Shown: one piece after another, positions 47,533 through 60,181 of the stretch | Layout of the letters: each line of letters begins with the position of its first letter | Position numbering within the stretch: position 1 is the first letter of the stretch | Assembly (NCBI GenBank): GCA_030490835.1 | Contig: CM059972.1 | Span: 91,311,137 to 91,375,136 of the forward strand | DNA length: 64,000 nucleotides | Source of the DNA: Annona cherimola | Lineage: Eukaryota > Streptophyta > Magnoliopsida > Magnoliales > Annonaceae | Direction of reading: 5' to 3' | Translations under genes and position numbers: made by a program | Notes under the pieces: model-generated | Database searches by the model: none | What the model was told of the DNA's origin: nothing | The model's input: only the letters and a program-made list of their open reading frames with translations

Positions 47533-47929
47533 GCTTTGTCATTTTGCAAAATAAATATGATATTTTTTCAAAAAAAAAAAAAAATTGTTTGTGACTGACT
47601 GACAAGGAACTTGAAGAAAAGGTATCTTCAGCTATTGTGGCTATAAGTTCATATTTGCATTTCGATATCACTGAAAATTAGTGACCATATCGCTGTAACT
47701 AAGTTGCAAAAGGCTTTACCATTTTTTTAATAGTTGTTATTACACTTTTTGCAACGATAATTTTTGGCTAAAATTATGCTGCATAATGTTGATTTTCCTG
47801 CGACGGACCTTATTATAGCCACATCACAGAGGAAATTATACATTCAGTGAATATTCATGGTAGCTAATGATCCATTTTCCTCCAATGATGTGTAAGGCTT
47901 TAAGCGAAACATTCATGTGTTGCTCGAGC
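47533..47929. other. AT-rich intergenic
   Basis: A(n) run at 47570-47583. No gene recognised. Confidence 0.4.
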
Positions 47930-50790
47930 TATAAACCTTATTTTTAATTTTTTACATTTTTTTATAAAATTATTAATATAGATATATTTAATCTATAAGC
48001 CAATTTTTTTACAATTTTTGGAGATGTATATTTTTTTGGGTTATTTTCAACTGATAAAAGTAACTCAAATGCTTATGTGCTTTAAAAATCTATACAAAAA
48101 TACACATCTTTTGATTCCTTCTATCAATACACCCATACTGGATCTTAAAGCTTCTTCTCCATTAATCTAATTGATTAACAACATAGCATCACTCTCGCAT
48201 TCCACTTTCTTCACCCCCCATCTCAATCAACCATTCCAGTCCAAGAAGCATGGCTTTAGCTTCCATCCAAGTTGGAGAAGAGCAACAAACGCACTAGAGC
48301 TATCTCTAACGATGGCACTATATCTCATTGAAGACGGATTGGCTAAGATTCCAACATCAATATTTAATTTTACAAAACCTTCATTTGTTTTGGTTCAATT
48401 AGCTGGGCTATTCATCAGAGTCAACAAGCCTTGCTGTTAGTACATGGATGATTGATAAAAGTGTAGGAAGTACAAGCCGCAAAACCAACAGGTTGTTACA
48501 ATTAAAATCCTCTCCATCCACTACCCAGAAATTCCTAATATGCTAAATTTTCTAGGAGATTGTGAAATAGAACATAAGAGGATACTTATCTCTATCTTTG
48601 GTTAATGGGATGAGGATGTCCTTCATATGATCATTCATTCCGTAAGCTATTGCCAAAAATATGATTCTTGAAGAGCTCTTGAATCTTGGAACACTTCCAA
48701 AAAATATGGAAATTATCCTCCTCTTCATCCTCTTTATTGCAAATCAAATAGTGAGTCTTCCTTAGATACCCTTCTTTCGCAAATTAGTTCTAAGAGGGAG
48801 AGAATTTGTCATCATTCGCCAACTAAAGATTTGAATCTTCCTTGGTAATTTGTAGCTCCATATCAATTTGAGAATCATTTCCTCATCTTCATACACTCTC
48901 CTTTGGCCCTGTTCATTTGTAGTTATTCCCTCGCTCTAAAATATATTGTATGCTAATTTAACACTAGCTTCATATCTCCAGCAAACTATATCCTCGTCAT
49001 CTGAACTAGAAAGAGGGATATTCTACATTTGTAACCAGCCATATTCTCCCACTGCACTTTTGACTGTCATTTCATTCCATGCCTCTCTATTATGATCAAT
49101 ACACTGGGTCACTAATATGTCTTCATTGATTTATTTAGGGAGAGGACCTACCTTGAAAATTTTTACCCTTAAACCATTCCCAATTCTCCAACTGAATCCA
49201 GTCCTTAGTGATTAAAGAGTTTGATGGATAAACCTCCACACATATGAGGATCCATAGCCCAATTTGGAATTCCATAGATCATCTTCTAAAACATATTTCG
49301 CTTTAAAGATTTTGCGGCAAAGTGAGGTTGGTTCGGTTAGCAATATCCATGCCTGCTTTGCAACTAGAGCGTAATTGAATGCTAGTAATTCCCTTAAACC
49401 AAGTCCTCTATTCTCCTTTGATAAACAAAGTCTCTCCTAAGATATCCAACTAATTTTTCTTTTCCCATTTTTCTCTCCCCACCAAAACCTGTTGCATATA
49501 GAATTGAGATCATTGCATACCTTCTTTGGTTTTAAGAAGAGATTCATAGTATACATGGGGATAGTTTGAGCAACAACTTTAATGAGAACCTCCTTTTCAC
49601 CACAAGATAAGAGCTTATTCCACTAGCCTTGAACCTTCTTCCACATTTTTTCTTTTACACATTGGAAAGTTCTAGTCATGTTTTTCCCCACCCATACGAG
49701 TAAACCCAAATATATATTCATCTAATTGCCGATTGATATTAACATAGCTTCCAAGGCCCTTCTTTTGTTATTGCTTGTGTTCTTGTTGAGAAAGGTTGTT
49801 GTTTCTCTAAATTCAACATTTGCCTTAAAGCCTGCTGATATACATTCAAGATTTGCAATAGCAACTCAACTCTTCTTTACTAGCACTCAGAAATAAGAGG
49901 GCATTATCCGCAAAGAATAAGTGTGTCAATTTGGGACTGTTTTTGCAAGCCTTGACGCCTTCTAGCCTTCCTCTTTCACGAGAAAATTTTATTAAAGATG
50001 AAGCCCCTCCACACTAAAGAAGAAAAGGTAAGGGGATAACCGGTCTTCTTGTCTTAGACTTCTACTTGGATTTATGATATTCAAAAGGGCGTCATTAATC
50101 ACAACATTATAAGTGCCCGAGGCCATACAACTCTTCATTCATTGAGTCTATCTTCGATCAAAGCCCATTCTTTCCTTGATGGTTAGGATAAATTCTCATT
50201 CAACCTTGTTGTAGGCCTTTGTCATATCAAACTTGATTGTTATCATTTCTTTTTAACCTTTTTCCTGTTCTTCAACACATGAATAATTTCGAAAGCTATA
50301 AGCATGTTATCGGTTATAAGTCTACCTGATATGAAAGCGCTTTGTTCTTCTGAGATGATCTTCTGGAGACTTTTCTTCAATCTATTTGTAAGGACCTTTG
50401 AAATGGTTTTTATATAGGACATTACAAAGAATTGTTCGCCTGAATTCTATTATTCTGGTAGCACCTTTCTTCTTTGGAATTAGAACTATGTTGGATTAAT
50501 TTATCTTTCTGCGTTTTCTATCTGATCTTCCACAACGTCACTCTCTAATAGGTGCTTACAAGCCAAATAGATATCTTCCCCCACCACGGACCAATTCTTT
50601 TGAAGAAGCCTGCAAACATCCGATTTGGGCCTGGAGCTTTCAATGAATTCATCTCTTTCACTACCCTCCACGCCTCTTCTCTAGTTACTTGTTGGGAAAT
50701 TTTCGTATATAGATAAAATATATTTAGATTAATAACTTTATAAAAGTCAAACATAAAATTTATAGCTTAGGCTAATAGGATCATGGCTCT
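47930..50790. mobile_element. MITE split by LINE-C
   Basis: The left arm 47930-48115 and right arm 50705-50790 are inverted copies. AGCTATAAA followed by TTATAAAATTATTAATATAG on the left matches the reverse complement of the right arm around 50715-50782. The LINE lies in the right arm. It is the same style of MITE as at 4170-4480. Confidence 0.55.
48140..50700 (-). mobile_element. LINE-C: truncated minus-strand LINE, RT to RNase H remnant
   Basis: The minus strand, right to left, shows EMNSLKAPGPNRMFAGFF (near 50645-50590), a degenerate FADD as FADNALLF near 49910, GLGLRELLAFNYALVAKQAW (49420-49350), then GEYGW (49040) and SYKLPRKIQIFSWRM (48850-48800). A weak RNase H trace follows near 48300-48200. 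It is 5'-truncated at the start of RT and has no 3' tail. Many stops and frameshifts, and the catalytic D-to-N change, show it is old. Confidence 0.82.
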
Positions 50791-51224
50791 AGTATAATTA
50801 TACGGAAAGATTTTTTTAAAAAGAAGTTATTGGAATACAAAGATAACAACAGAAAAAAGTAGTACAGTGAATATGGTCGACGTAAAATCACATCAAAACG
50901 CGTATGGGGTAGGAATTTTTTTTTTCTTTTTTTTTAAAACCTCTTGTCTAAACGGATCCTAACTGTAACACAGTGGTTCAAAATAAAAAATAGAAGTAAT
51001 TCCGAGCGGAAATGTTCTCACGGCATTAATGTACGGTGAAAATTTCCATATATTTTTATCATAATTATATTTGCTATTCCACTGTAATCAAAGGCCAAAT
51101 TGCATGATATTCAATGGTTTCAGGCAACATATATTAATTAAGAGGAATCATAAATATAAATAGCTAAATGAAAATGCAATCCAATTCCAATCTCTATCTC
51201 CATTCTCCATGCTAAGCTTAGATT
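50791..51224 (-). other. GPAT 3' flank
   Basis: AT-rich sequence between the GPAT stop codon and the MITE/LINE-C insertion. It should hold the 3' UTR. I see no canonical AATAAA, only AT-rich variants, and no other feature. Confidence 0.4.
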
Positions 51225-54066
51225 TTAGATAGCCTTCTTTAAAGGAACTCGCCCATCAGTCCCAGCTAGTATCTCATACTTATCCTTCCTGGTGAAGCTG
51301 GTGCATTCAAACCCGAGAGTGCCCCCAATCACCCTCTGTATGTGGTTGGCAACCTCAATGGCAGTCCTCCCTCCACTGCACGTCAGCTCCGTCGGCAGCT
51401 GGCTCAGGAACGTCACCTCGTAAGTAGGCCTCGGATTCATGAAGTAGCAGTAAGGATCCATCATCTTCCACCCTCTTACCGTCGTTCCGTGGAACATGCT
51501 CTGCTTTGTGTTCACGGCCACCGGCACGATCCTATCCGTCAGCTCTGCAAACAGAGCGCTGAACCTGAGGAGGAACGGCTCCCGACACGTTGTCCCCTCG
51601 GGGCATATCACGAGATCCCCTTCCTCCAGCAACTGTTTGATGTGGGCCGCGTCCTTCTCCCTCTCCCTCGACAAGGCCACCGTTTTGATGGGGGAGATGA
51701 GCTCCGAGAACTTGCTTATGCTGTACGTGACGCAGCTTATCTTGCGCCCCAGCGCGACAGCACAGATGACAGGGTCGAGCATCGTCCGGTGGTTGCAGAC
51801 GAAGAGGACGCCGCTCTGGCCTGGCCTTGGGGGCGAGGGAGGAGTGCCCCGGACGATGAGCTTGATGCCCAGGATCTTGTACATGTGTCTTGTGATGCGC
51901 TCGGGCAAAGGGAGGTCGAGGTAGATTCGGACGAGGGCGAGGGCGAAGCCGATGGGCATCCAAAGGAAGGTGAAAAGAGCAACCAGTGGAGTGGGCTTCT
52001 GCACCAGTCGACCGTCGTGGAAGACAATGGGGCTGAGGAGCTTGTTCTTGGGCACTGCCTCACATTTCATTTTGGGCACCACATATCCTTCCTGCATACC
52101 CATGAATTCATTTCAATATTTTTTTTCTTTTGGGGTTTGTTTGTTTTAATTATTGTTGTAGATGGTTGAATTTTTCAATGGAATAGACATTCCATCTACC
52201 GCGTTATTTAATGTGGACTTTCATGTGATCATAGGATAAGATAGGTGGAGAAAGTTTGAGGGATGGAATACAGTTGGTAGCTAGCCTACTTTTCACCCAT
52301 GCATACCACTTGTTCTTGTTGGCAGCAGGAACACCAACTTCCAAAACGTCTTAGTTTCGAATTGCCTGAATTGGCAATATGACAATCCCAAATTGCCAAC
52401 TAAAGTTAATAGAAGAAAAGAAATTTTTACGTTGTAAAGTTTAAACAGACTGAAACAGTGTTTGATATTAAATAAGTTTATCTTATTGACTGCTAGCTTA
52501 TTAACGCAAAACAGTTGGGAAGCAAGCGCCATAATTATGGGGCCCTCCTGATTCCTGGAGTGCGTGGTGGATGCCACCGACGTACCAAACTTATGGTCAA
52601 GAGCTCTCTGTTCTACTTAATTAGTCACATGATTGCAGTCAATTTTCTAGGTCCACCTTTGAAGATGACAAGCACACTATAAAATTTAAAGAATTTGTTG
52701 AGCAATTAATAGACATTTCAACAAATTCCTGCCATCCAACTTCCAATTCATAATTGTTGGCTGAAATTAAAACAACTGATTTTTAAAAATTTCGCAAAAA
52801 CAACTAAGTAATTTAATCAATCAAATCATTGTTATTAAATTAAGGCTTGGAAAATTTTATGACTGGTCATATCCAAAATTTGTAGCCTTATTTTGCCCGT
52901 AATATGAACAGCCGAAAAAATTTTGAATTATAAATATGAGTCCTAAACAAAGATCTTTCTTCCTGTGAAATTTGATAAACCATTTTATTGGTTTTTTTTT
53001 AAATAAAAATAAAATACCATATAAAATTAAAAAATTGCTTCACCAAGTTGTAGATCTATGTGGGGCCTGCATATTTGTTAAAAAAGAAAAGAATTTAAAA
53101 AATATAATTTTCTGCTGCCAATATTATAAAATCGCCGGCGAATTTTGATATGAATGAACCGAGTCAAAAACAGAACGGAAAGCACATCAAAAAAATCACA
53201 TCGCATCAAAAAACAGAATGGAAAGTACTTAGCAACTGAATTCTTGTGGTTTTTGTCCTCAGAAAACAATTGATTCAAACGGAAGGAACCAATTTTCAAT
53301 AGAAAAGATGAAGAAAATGAATTTCAGTTAATTAAAATCATCAGTCGGTGAGAAAAAACCCAGAAAGGGAAGGAAAAAAGAGGGATTGAGTTATCTATAT
53401 ATGCAAGCAAGACGAATTAATTGAACGAAATAGGAGGAAATCAGCACTAGCCTTGCAAATGGACATGAAATCAAAGTCGGTCCGCCTGTCGCCAATGCCC
53501 AAATCAGGCAAATTCTCTCCGAATTCCCGCTCGATGGCCTCTTTCTTGTGCTCCCCAACAAGCACACCAGGTTTCTTCACAAATCCAGTCGCCCTCCCTG
53601 TTTTCGATACCTCCAGTTCAGTCCCAAGAACTTTATCAGCCCCGAGAAAATTCTTCACAAATGGCTCCACCATGATTCTGGGATTGGCCGTGACGACGTA
53701 GCGCTTCCCAAATGCACTGAACACCCTCCAGCTCTCTGGGTTCACATCATCCGCATAGAATCTTGGCAGAACGGACCTCGCCACCATCTCGATGTCCCGA
53801 ACCTTCAGCCCCGCGAAGGAGATGAACGTCAGCATCTCGATCGCCATCGACTCGGAGATGAAGACGTAGATGAGGAAGACGAGTGGCACAGAGAGGAGGA
53901 GAATGAGTCCCCTTATGATGCTGCCGCCTTCAATCGCGACGAGCATGTAGTAAGGGAAAGCACTGCTGGAGAGGAGAAGGGTCCCATCCAAATCCGCAGC
54001 TATGGTCTGGGAAGATCTTCCTTCCGAGCTGCATTTTGCTATTGGCTGGAAACGTGGTGATCCCAT
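51225..54066 (-). CDS. GPAT6-like: sn-glycerol-3-phosphate acyltransferase, GPAT4/6/8 (cutin) clade, two exons
   Basis: Exon 1 is 54066-53452 and exon 2 is 52091-51225, joined in phase 0 to give 493 residues; family members are about 500. Exon 1 carries a HAD-type phosphatase region: DLDGTL at residues 25-30 and GDRRTDFD at 192-199, so the acidic catalytic positions are present. A hydrophobic segment lies at about 39-72 and another at about 240-263. Exon 2 holds acyltransferase block I NHRTMLD (305-311) and block [12 protein letters not shown] (369-377), plus the family signature [20 protein letters not shown] (378-397). In this land-plant family the enzyme moves acyl groups from acyl-CoA to the sn-2 position of glycerol-3-phosphate and dephosphorylates the product to 2-monoacylglycerol for cutin, at the endoplasmic reticulum. 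The start at 54066 opens directly onto the conserved N-terminus. A Met at 52103 lies in the intron and is not the start of exon 2. GPAT6 versus GPAT4/8 is not decided by eye. Confidence 0.93.
52092..53451 (-). other. GPAT intron with apparent GC-AG splice sites (1360 bp)
   Basis: On the minus strand exon 1 ends ...TGCAAG and the next bases are GCTAGT; exon 2 begins after TGCAG with GAAGGATATGTG. Joining AAG to GAA gives the family-typical C-K-E-G-Y run in frame. The nearest GT (53447-53446) would add four bases and break the frame. A GC donor in an AG|GC..AGT context is a known minor intron class in plants. The intron is AT-rich, and I recognise no inserted element in it. Confidence 0.75.
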
Positions 54067-54528
54067 TAGAGAAAACTCAGAGAGATAGGGGGAGAGATGA
54101 CTATGATGATGTGAAGGAGAGATGGGATGTAGGAAAGGAATTTAAGGGTATTTGCATGAGTCATGCAAGAAAGGAAAAATGGGTTGTTTTCTTGTGAGTT
54201 TTAACATGTGCTTAGGCAGCTGCATGGATAAATTCCGGTTGGGTAGTTGGAAGTCCAAACCACCACATCCGTCTTGGCCCCTTGAAAAAGCTTCCTCAGC
54301 CTTACATGCGTATTTCGTATGACTTTTGTACAAGACAGTGGCTGATTTCCTTCTCTTCCACACGACACGCATTTAGGTGGATCCGAGGCGTTAGTCAAGC
54401 TCGTGGAGAGAATTAAAGTGGCTTTATTTGGCCCTGCGTTTCCACGTAGAATTATACATTAGAGTACTTTTTTTAGTAACAAGCGTAGTTGGAAATTTTA
54501 ATTTCCAATCTCTTCTTCCTAAATGATT
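54067..54528 (-). promoter_or_regulatory. GPAT upstream region with candidate MYB (AC-like) site
   Basis: This is the sequence upstream of the GPAT start, before the first MITE. On the coding strand about 170-185 bases before the ATG (54235-54250) there is CCAACTACCCAACCGG, which resembles the AC-rich sites bound by plant R2R3-MYB factors, and a CAGCTG lies close by. A weak AT-rich CCCTTAAATTCC lies about 85-95 bases upstream of the ATG, and there is a pyrimidine-rich leader. No canonical TATA box is visible. Cutin GPAT genes are known MYB targets, but the assignment here is inference. Confidence 0.3.
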
Positions 54529-54903
54529 TGGGATGTGTTTGGGAAGCCATAAAAATTTTTAATGAAACATTTTGGATTTTTTCAAAATACACCCATTATG
54601 TTTGATCATAATTCCAAACATATCCATTATATTTTCAAATTTCTCGATATATTCACTACGTTTGTGGTTACTCCCAAAATGGAAGAAAATGATATTACAT
54701 GATAGGAATAATGATGAAAAGTAAAGAAAATAAAGTTAAAATAGATATGTTAGATATACGAGTAGTTATGTAAAAATGATTAAAAAGTAGTTTAGTTGTG
54801 TGGGAAAAAGTAAAAATAATTTAAAATAGGATAATTATGGAGAAGAAAAAATTTTAAATTGAAATGTTTTAGCTGAAATATTTTTAGTGTAAACAAACAC
54901 CTC
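54529..54903. mobile_element. GTTTGG-type MITE upstream of GPAT
   Basis: The left end GGATGTGTTTGGGAAGCC pairs with the right end AAACAAACACCTCC. The inner inverted text includes TTTAATGAAACATTTTGG / AAATGTTTTAGCTGAAA. It lies about 460 bp upstream of the GPAT start. Confidence 0.6.
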
Positions 54904-55579
54904 CTTGATATCTTAACATCCAAACTATCTTATTTTTTTATTTTATCTCTATATTCTAATTATTTTTTCTCATGACTATTTGTTTATTTCTATTTCACCC
55001 TTATTATATATAAATTTTTAGAGATATTACCTTTCTCACATTCCTACTTCCCTCATCGTTGATATTATATCGGCTTAGGATCACTTTGGCCCTGCGTTTC
55101 CCATGTAGAAAATCTGCTTTTTGTTTGCTTTTTATAGTCAAAATTATAAAAAATTTTGTAGCAAGAAGCTCTTGATTAACGTACAACTTTGCAGTAATTT
55201 TACCGTCAAAACAAACAGGTTCTTAGTAGTCCAGATACTATGTATGCCAAGCTCAACCTTATCAAGATATTATTACATCTTCACCGGGTTTTGTAGTCAG
55301 GCACCTGTCACTATAAGAGAATTAAAATTTTGTAACACACTTTTGCTGACGCTAAATACTTTTTATCACAAAAAAATCTATTTAATAACATAAATAATTA
55401 TTGTTAATAAAAATTAACTTTTAAAGACAATAACATAATATTGCAACAAATAACTTTTTAGTGACAAATTTAAATAAATCGTGAAAACATTTTGGGATGG
55501 ATTGATGATGACTCGGTTATAGTGACATTATACTCTTAACTTAATATACAGTGATAAGTTTTCGTGTTGCTTAACATTT
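54904..55579. other. AT-rich intergenic
   Basis: No gene recognised. Confidence 0.4.
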
Positions 55580-55850
55580 GTTTTCTTACAGGACCTATTT
55601 GTTTTACTATAAAATTTTTACTTTCCGCGACTATCTCAATTTTTTTAATTATTTCTTCATATTTTCCTATACAAACTAATTTACTTTTTAATTATTTCTA
55701 CACAATTATCCATATAACGAACCTTTCTATTCTAATTTTATTATCTTTACTCCTTATTATTACTCCTATTTTATCACATCATTTTCTCTCATTTTAAAAA
55801 ACTTTTATGTCAAAAACTTTTCATCCAAAAGTCTATCACTCCCCAAACAC
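55580..55850. mobile_element. GTTTGG-type MITE
   Basis: Ends CCCCAAACACACC. The internal pyrimidine-rich text (TTATCCATATAACGAACC, TTTATCACATCATTTTCTC) matches 5568-5845. Confidence 0.5.
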
Positions 55851-56999
55851 ACCAATAGTATATTTATTCCTATCTATCAAAATATATTTTTAATTAAATT
55901 TTTAACAGTCAAGATCAATTGATTATAATTTCTACTAATTTAGGTAATATTGAGACAAAATTTCAAATACTCAATTCTAATCATCTATCAAGGTGTCTAC
56001 ACATGATCTAACATCATTTTATATACATCTAATGGTTTGGATCATCTAGATTATATATTGAATCATGCAATGAACGACTGAGATCATCTTCTTGCTATCA
56101 AATAATATAGGATCTATTGGGCCCACTTTGATTAAAATTTTGGGTAGAATTTTTCTAAATAACAACCCCAGATCATGGCCATGTTCAATTACCAAAATCT
56201 CTCGATCCATAGATTAAAATTAGCCTCCATCAGATTTAAAAATCTGATTTCTATCGACAATAACTTCATTTATTCATATATGAAATCTTTCTCCCAAATT
56301 TAACTGCGCAGATTGATCTCTACCCTTGATTCTTTTTGAATTTAGAAAAGAAGACATAAAATAAATAATAACTAACATGGATGATGATGATTGATGGTTA
56401 AGGTTAACTTGATCAAAGCTCCACCTTCTCTCTCCCTCTCGCGCGTGCTTTCTCTCTCTCTCTCTCTCTATTCTCTCATTCTTCTTCTTAGTTTGATCCT
56501 AAATGGGCCATCAATCCTCATATATAAGTCCCAACAAATTTTCAGCAACAAGGTATAACCAGCCATCTCATTTTCTAATTTCTATTTTTAATAATTATTT
56601 GATTATTTTGGCTAATAACAAACCATTTGGATTAATCTAGAAAAGGAGTTTTTAACTTTATGCCTCCTCTATCATGCAAGGACGGTGCATGGGTTGTGCT
56701 ACCCATTCTTGCAATTTCACCCTTTGATATTTATTTATTATATACATCTAAGCTATTAAAATTTATAATTTCACACTTGATTTATTATAAAGTATAAAAA
56801 TACTCTTATTTTGCTTTTTAAAATTTCTCAAATTGATAATAATGATACATTTGAATGTACTATATACATTAATAGTAAGATTTAAGTATTTAAAGCATAT
56901 ATTGTTATAGAAAAATTTATAAGAAAATTTTATTTTATATTTTTAAAAGTACAAATTCCTCCTTAGTATGAGTAGAGATCACATATAAATGCCATAGGT
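55851..56999. other. AT-rich intergenic
   Basis: A (TC)n run at 56451-56470. No gene recognised. Confidence 0.4.
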
Positions 57000-57033
57000 G
57001 GCTATAGTAGAGGAGATATAGATTGCACATGGA

Positions 57034-57262
57034 GTGGTGATAGGTGACCTTATTATTTATGACCATTTAGCTTGTGTGTTATTTGATTTAGAGGTTACCC
57101 ATTCGTTTGTTTCATTAAAATTTATAGTTGGAGCACAAATTCATAAAGTCTCTAGGATCGTGGTCATAAGAGTATGTACTCTTATGCAAGTTGTAGTTAA
57201 TGTATCATATATATATTTGTTCAATGTTGCGTTAGTAGAGACAAGGAAATTCTGTGCAAATT
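57034..57262 (+). pseudogene. Gypsy protease, N-terminal part
   Basis: IYDHLACVLFDLEVTHSFVSLKF corresponds to the active-site region, normally with D-S-G-A-T-H-S-F. Here the Ser-Gly pair has become Leu-Glu, so catalysis is lost. The frame runs into the solo LTR and resumes at 60187. Confidence 0.75.
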
Positions 57263-57265
57263 TAG

Positions 57266-60181
57266 TGTAATGCATCGGGTATTAGCAACTATATAAATGG
57301 ACGATGATGTGTATAATATAACCTGAGAAGCCAAATAATAGTAGATTTTGATGAAACAAGAGTTGAATAAGTGAAAGATTACATGAGTTGTGGTAAATGT
57401 GCAATTCTAGATATTGAGAAATGGATGTGTGAATTTTGAAAAATAGCTTGATAGAAGCTCAGGATGGATTTGCATGCATTTTTTGGACGATTTGGATATA
57501 CATAAATGCTTGATTTGATTGAACGATAAATGTTTGGGGCCTAACCTCATCTGTGGACTTTGAACTAATAAAGGCATTATTAAGAGTCGATTCAATTTGA
57601 AATGTGTTTAGGTATGAGTGAGGTGCCAAGTGTGTATGGAATGGATATGTATCATTATGAGTAAGATTCGAGTGAGAGATTTGATAGAATAAAAGAAATG
57701 GGCCTAATAGTGTAGTTAAACCCGAAAGAACTACGATAGTGAAAATGATCGAGGGTCATTAATAAGAGCCATAATTTTTATGAGAATGATTTTAGACATT
57801 ATTGAAATATGTTCGTGATGCTAGGGAATGAATTTACTGTGATAATTTTGAGAATTGAGTTATTTGGGGTTAATGGTGTAAATTCGATAAGTAATGAACT
57901 TAATGAGTAAAATTTTGGAAATGACATGGAATAAGATGCTTTGAAGCATGGATGAGATGTCAAATGTATGCGTGATGTGTGAGAAGTAATTTTGAAAGTA
58001 TTAAAGTTGATATATATGATTTGGGCCAATGAGACCTGTTGTAAATGCAAAACAACTAAACAGTTAAGTTGAGTAGCTAAATTTTATATAAGACATGTTT
58101 TGAGTAAATACAAAACATAAATGTGATATTATGATGATAATAGATATATGTAAAAGATTGGTTTGGTGTTGGAAATATTTTGACAAGTTATGACTACTTA
58201 TCTTGTGAACGGGTGAAAGTTGTCGGCAAAGTTGTCTAATAAAATGCATGTCATATTTTGTGATAATGGAATTTTGAGCTGAAATGTGCAGAGAAATAGT
58301 ACTTGAAGTTAGGAATTCAACACAAGAAGAATCATTTCAATCGGAGTTATCTAGAGAAATTTATGGGCAAAATAGTGTAAGATAGCTGAAGTCACGCTAT
58401 TTATGGGCCCACACGGATGAAACGTGTGGTTTCCATAATTGCATGGTTCAAACCATGTAAGACACTGTTTTATTTGGGAAGGGTATGAACCGACCCTATT
58501 TCCATTTCATTTCATTTCTTTCTTCCTCATCACGACCGTAGCCCTTTAGCCCCATGAAAACCCCTTAAAAGTGCTTGAATCCACGTGATTTTGCATCTAG
58601 GGAGCTTGTTGGATCAAGGAGAAAGCTTGGAGCTTTGAAGATCTTGAATGTTTTAGGTAAAAACGAAGTTAAGGTAAGTAGGTTGTTTTGTTTTGAAAGA
58701 AATGACGGATTTGAGTTGCAAATGATATGTTTTGATGTTTGTTTATGGGCATTGACTTTTGTTAGACAATTTGAATAGATTTTTACAATTTGGGGCTTTT
58801 GTAGAGATTTTTAGGAGGTTGGGATTTAGGGGTTTTGGTGGAAATGTATGTAGTTGATGAAATGGAAGTGGTTGAAAGTGATTTTTTATGATATTATAAT
58901 ATATTGGGTGGAACCCCATGGATTTGGAGTGATTTGGGCTTGATTCTCTATAATGTCTAATTCTCTATAATGTCTACGATGTGTTCGATGAAATGCCTAA
59001 GTGAGGCTAAATGTGAGGAAATGATGAATAAATGGGTGGGTAAGACCTTTGTGATGTGAAATAATGTTTTGCAAATGCTTGGGGGCATATGTGATATTGA
59101 ATTCTTAGGAATGGAACTGGTGATAGACTTGATGAATATGAGTTGTATGAATTGATATGGGGCTTGAACTTTGTGCTTGAAGATATGGTCAGATGTGTGT
59201 TGGAATTTGAGATAAATTGACATGGGTTATGTATTGGATGGATTTCGGAATGACATGATACGAGTTTTAGCATGCCGTATGTTGATTGGTGAAGTGGGGC
59301 TAGGCCCTTTGAAATTGGTTTGGTATTATTGGCTATGTGTTCGCGTATTTTTTGACAAACTTATGGTGCCTGGTTTAAAATGAGCAAGAGACATGATTTT
59401 AGCATGAGCATGACGCATATCGCATGAGTGATGCATATGCATGGTTTGCATAAGATTGTTTATGGCCATTTATTGACATGAGGATAGGGTTATTCATGCC
59501 CTTTGATGGACATGAGGTTAGTATGGTTTCATATGTGTGTTTGTGTCATGACATGATTGTGTAGGGCAAGTGAGAGCCTAGTGTTTGCATTATATATGGT
59601 GGCATAGCATATGATAAATTGGGAAAAAATTTCCCTTGTTTTTACTGACTGCACCTACTTACTGAGTCTACCCGACTCACGTGTTTGTTTTTGATGTTTT
59701 AGCAGGATGGGTATTGCAAATACCTAGCAGTGAGCTTAAGCTAGGTCATATAGATTTCAAACAGAGGCAAATTGTGTTAGGTGTAAGTTATATTGTTTTT
59801 CGATTATAATATTTAAGATTAATATATATGTGAGATGTACATATATATATATATTATATGATGAGTAATGAGTTGTATATCGAATATAAAGATGTGGTCT
59901 ATTGATGTATGGCTTGTTGAGGTATTATTATATTTGAGAATTGTAAATTTGTATTTTACTTCCATTGAGATGTAAATGATGGAAATGATTATAGTTTAAT
60001 TAATTTTTGTTGTTATATGCCTATTTGATGAATTAGTTGTGGATATCTAGGGTTGCTACAGATGGATTTTTATAAACAGGCGGTCCTTTGTTTTCAAAAT
60101 TTTGGCAAATCCTGGGGTGATGCTGCCTGATCTCTGGCACAACGATTGCTGGTTTCAGGTGATGGTCGGTGGGGCGCTACA
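57266..60181 (+). mobile_element. Solo LTR (2916 bp) inside the gypsy protease
   Basis: It starts TGTAATGCATCGGG and ends GGGGCGCTACA, with flanking TTTAG (57261-57265) and CTTAG (60182-60186), a 5-bp TSD with one change. If the LTR and one TSD copy are ignored, the protease frame continues without a shift into the DFDVVLGMD motif. The internal (TA)n run at 59830-59850 and the absence of genes fit an LTR. Its 3' part resembles 21740-22480. Confidence 0.85.

Noticed and set aside
52092..52103. Met at 52103 as the start of a separate acyltransferase gene
   Set aside because: The four codons before the acceptor are intronic, and exon 1 supplies the normal N-terminus in frame.
51342..52169. 275-residue plus-strand ORF opposite GPAT exon 2
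   Set aside because: It is antisense to the conserved acyltransferase, with no domain. It is open only because of the GC-rich exon.
53548..54060. 170-residue plus-strand ORF opposite GPAT exon 1
   Set aside because: Mirror of the phosphatase exon, with no recognisable protein.
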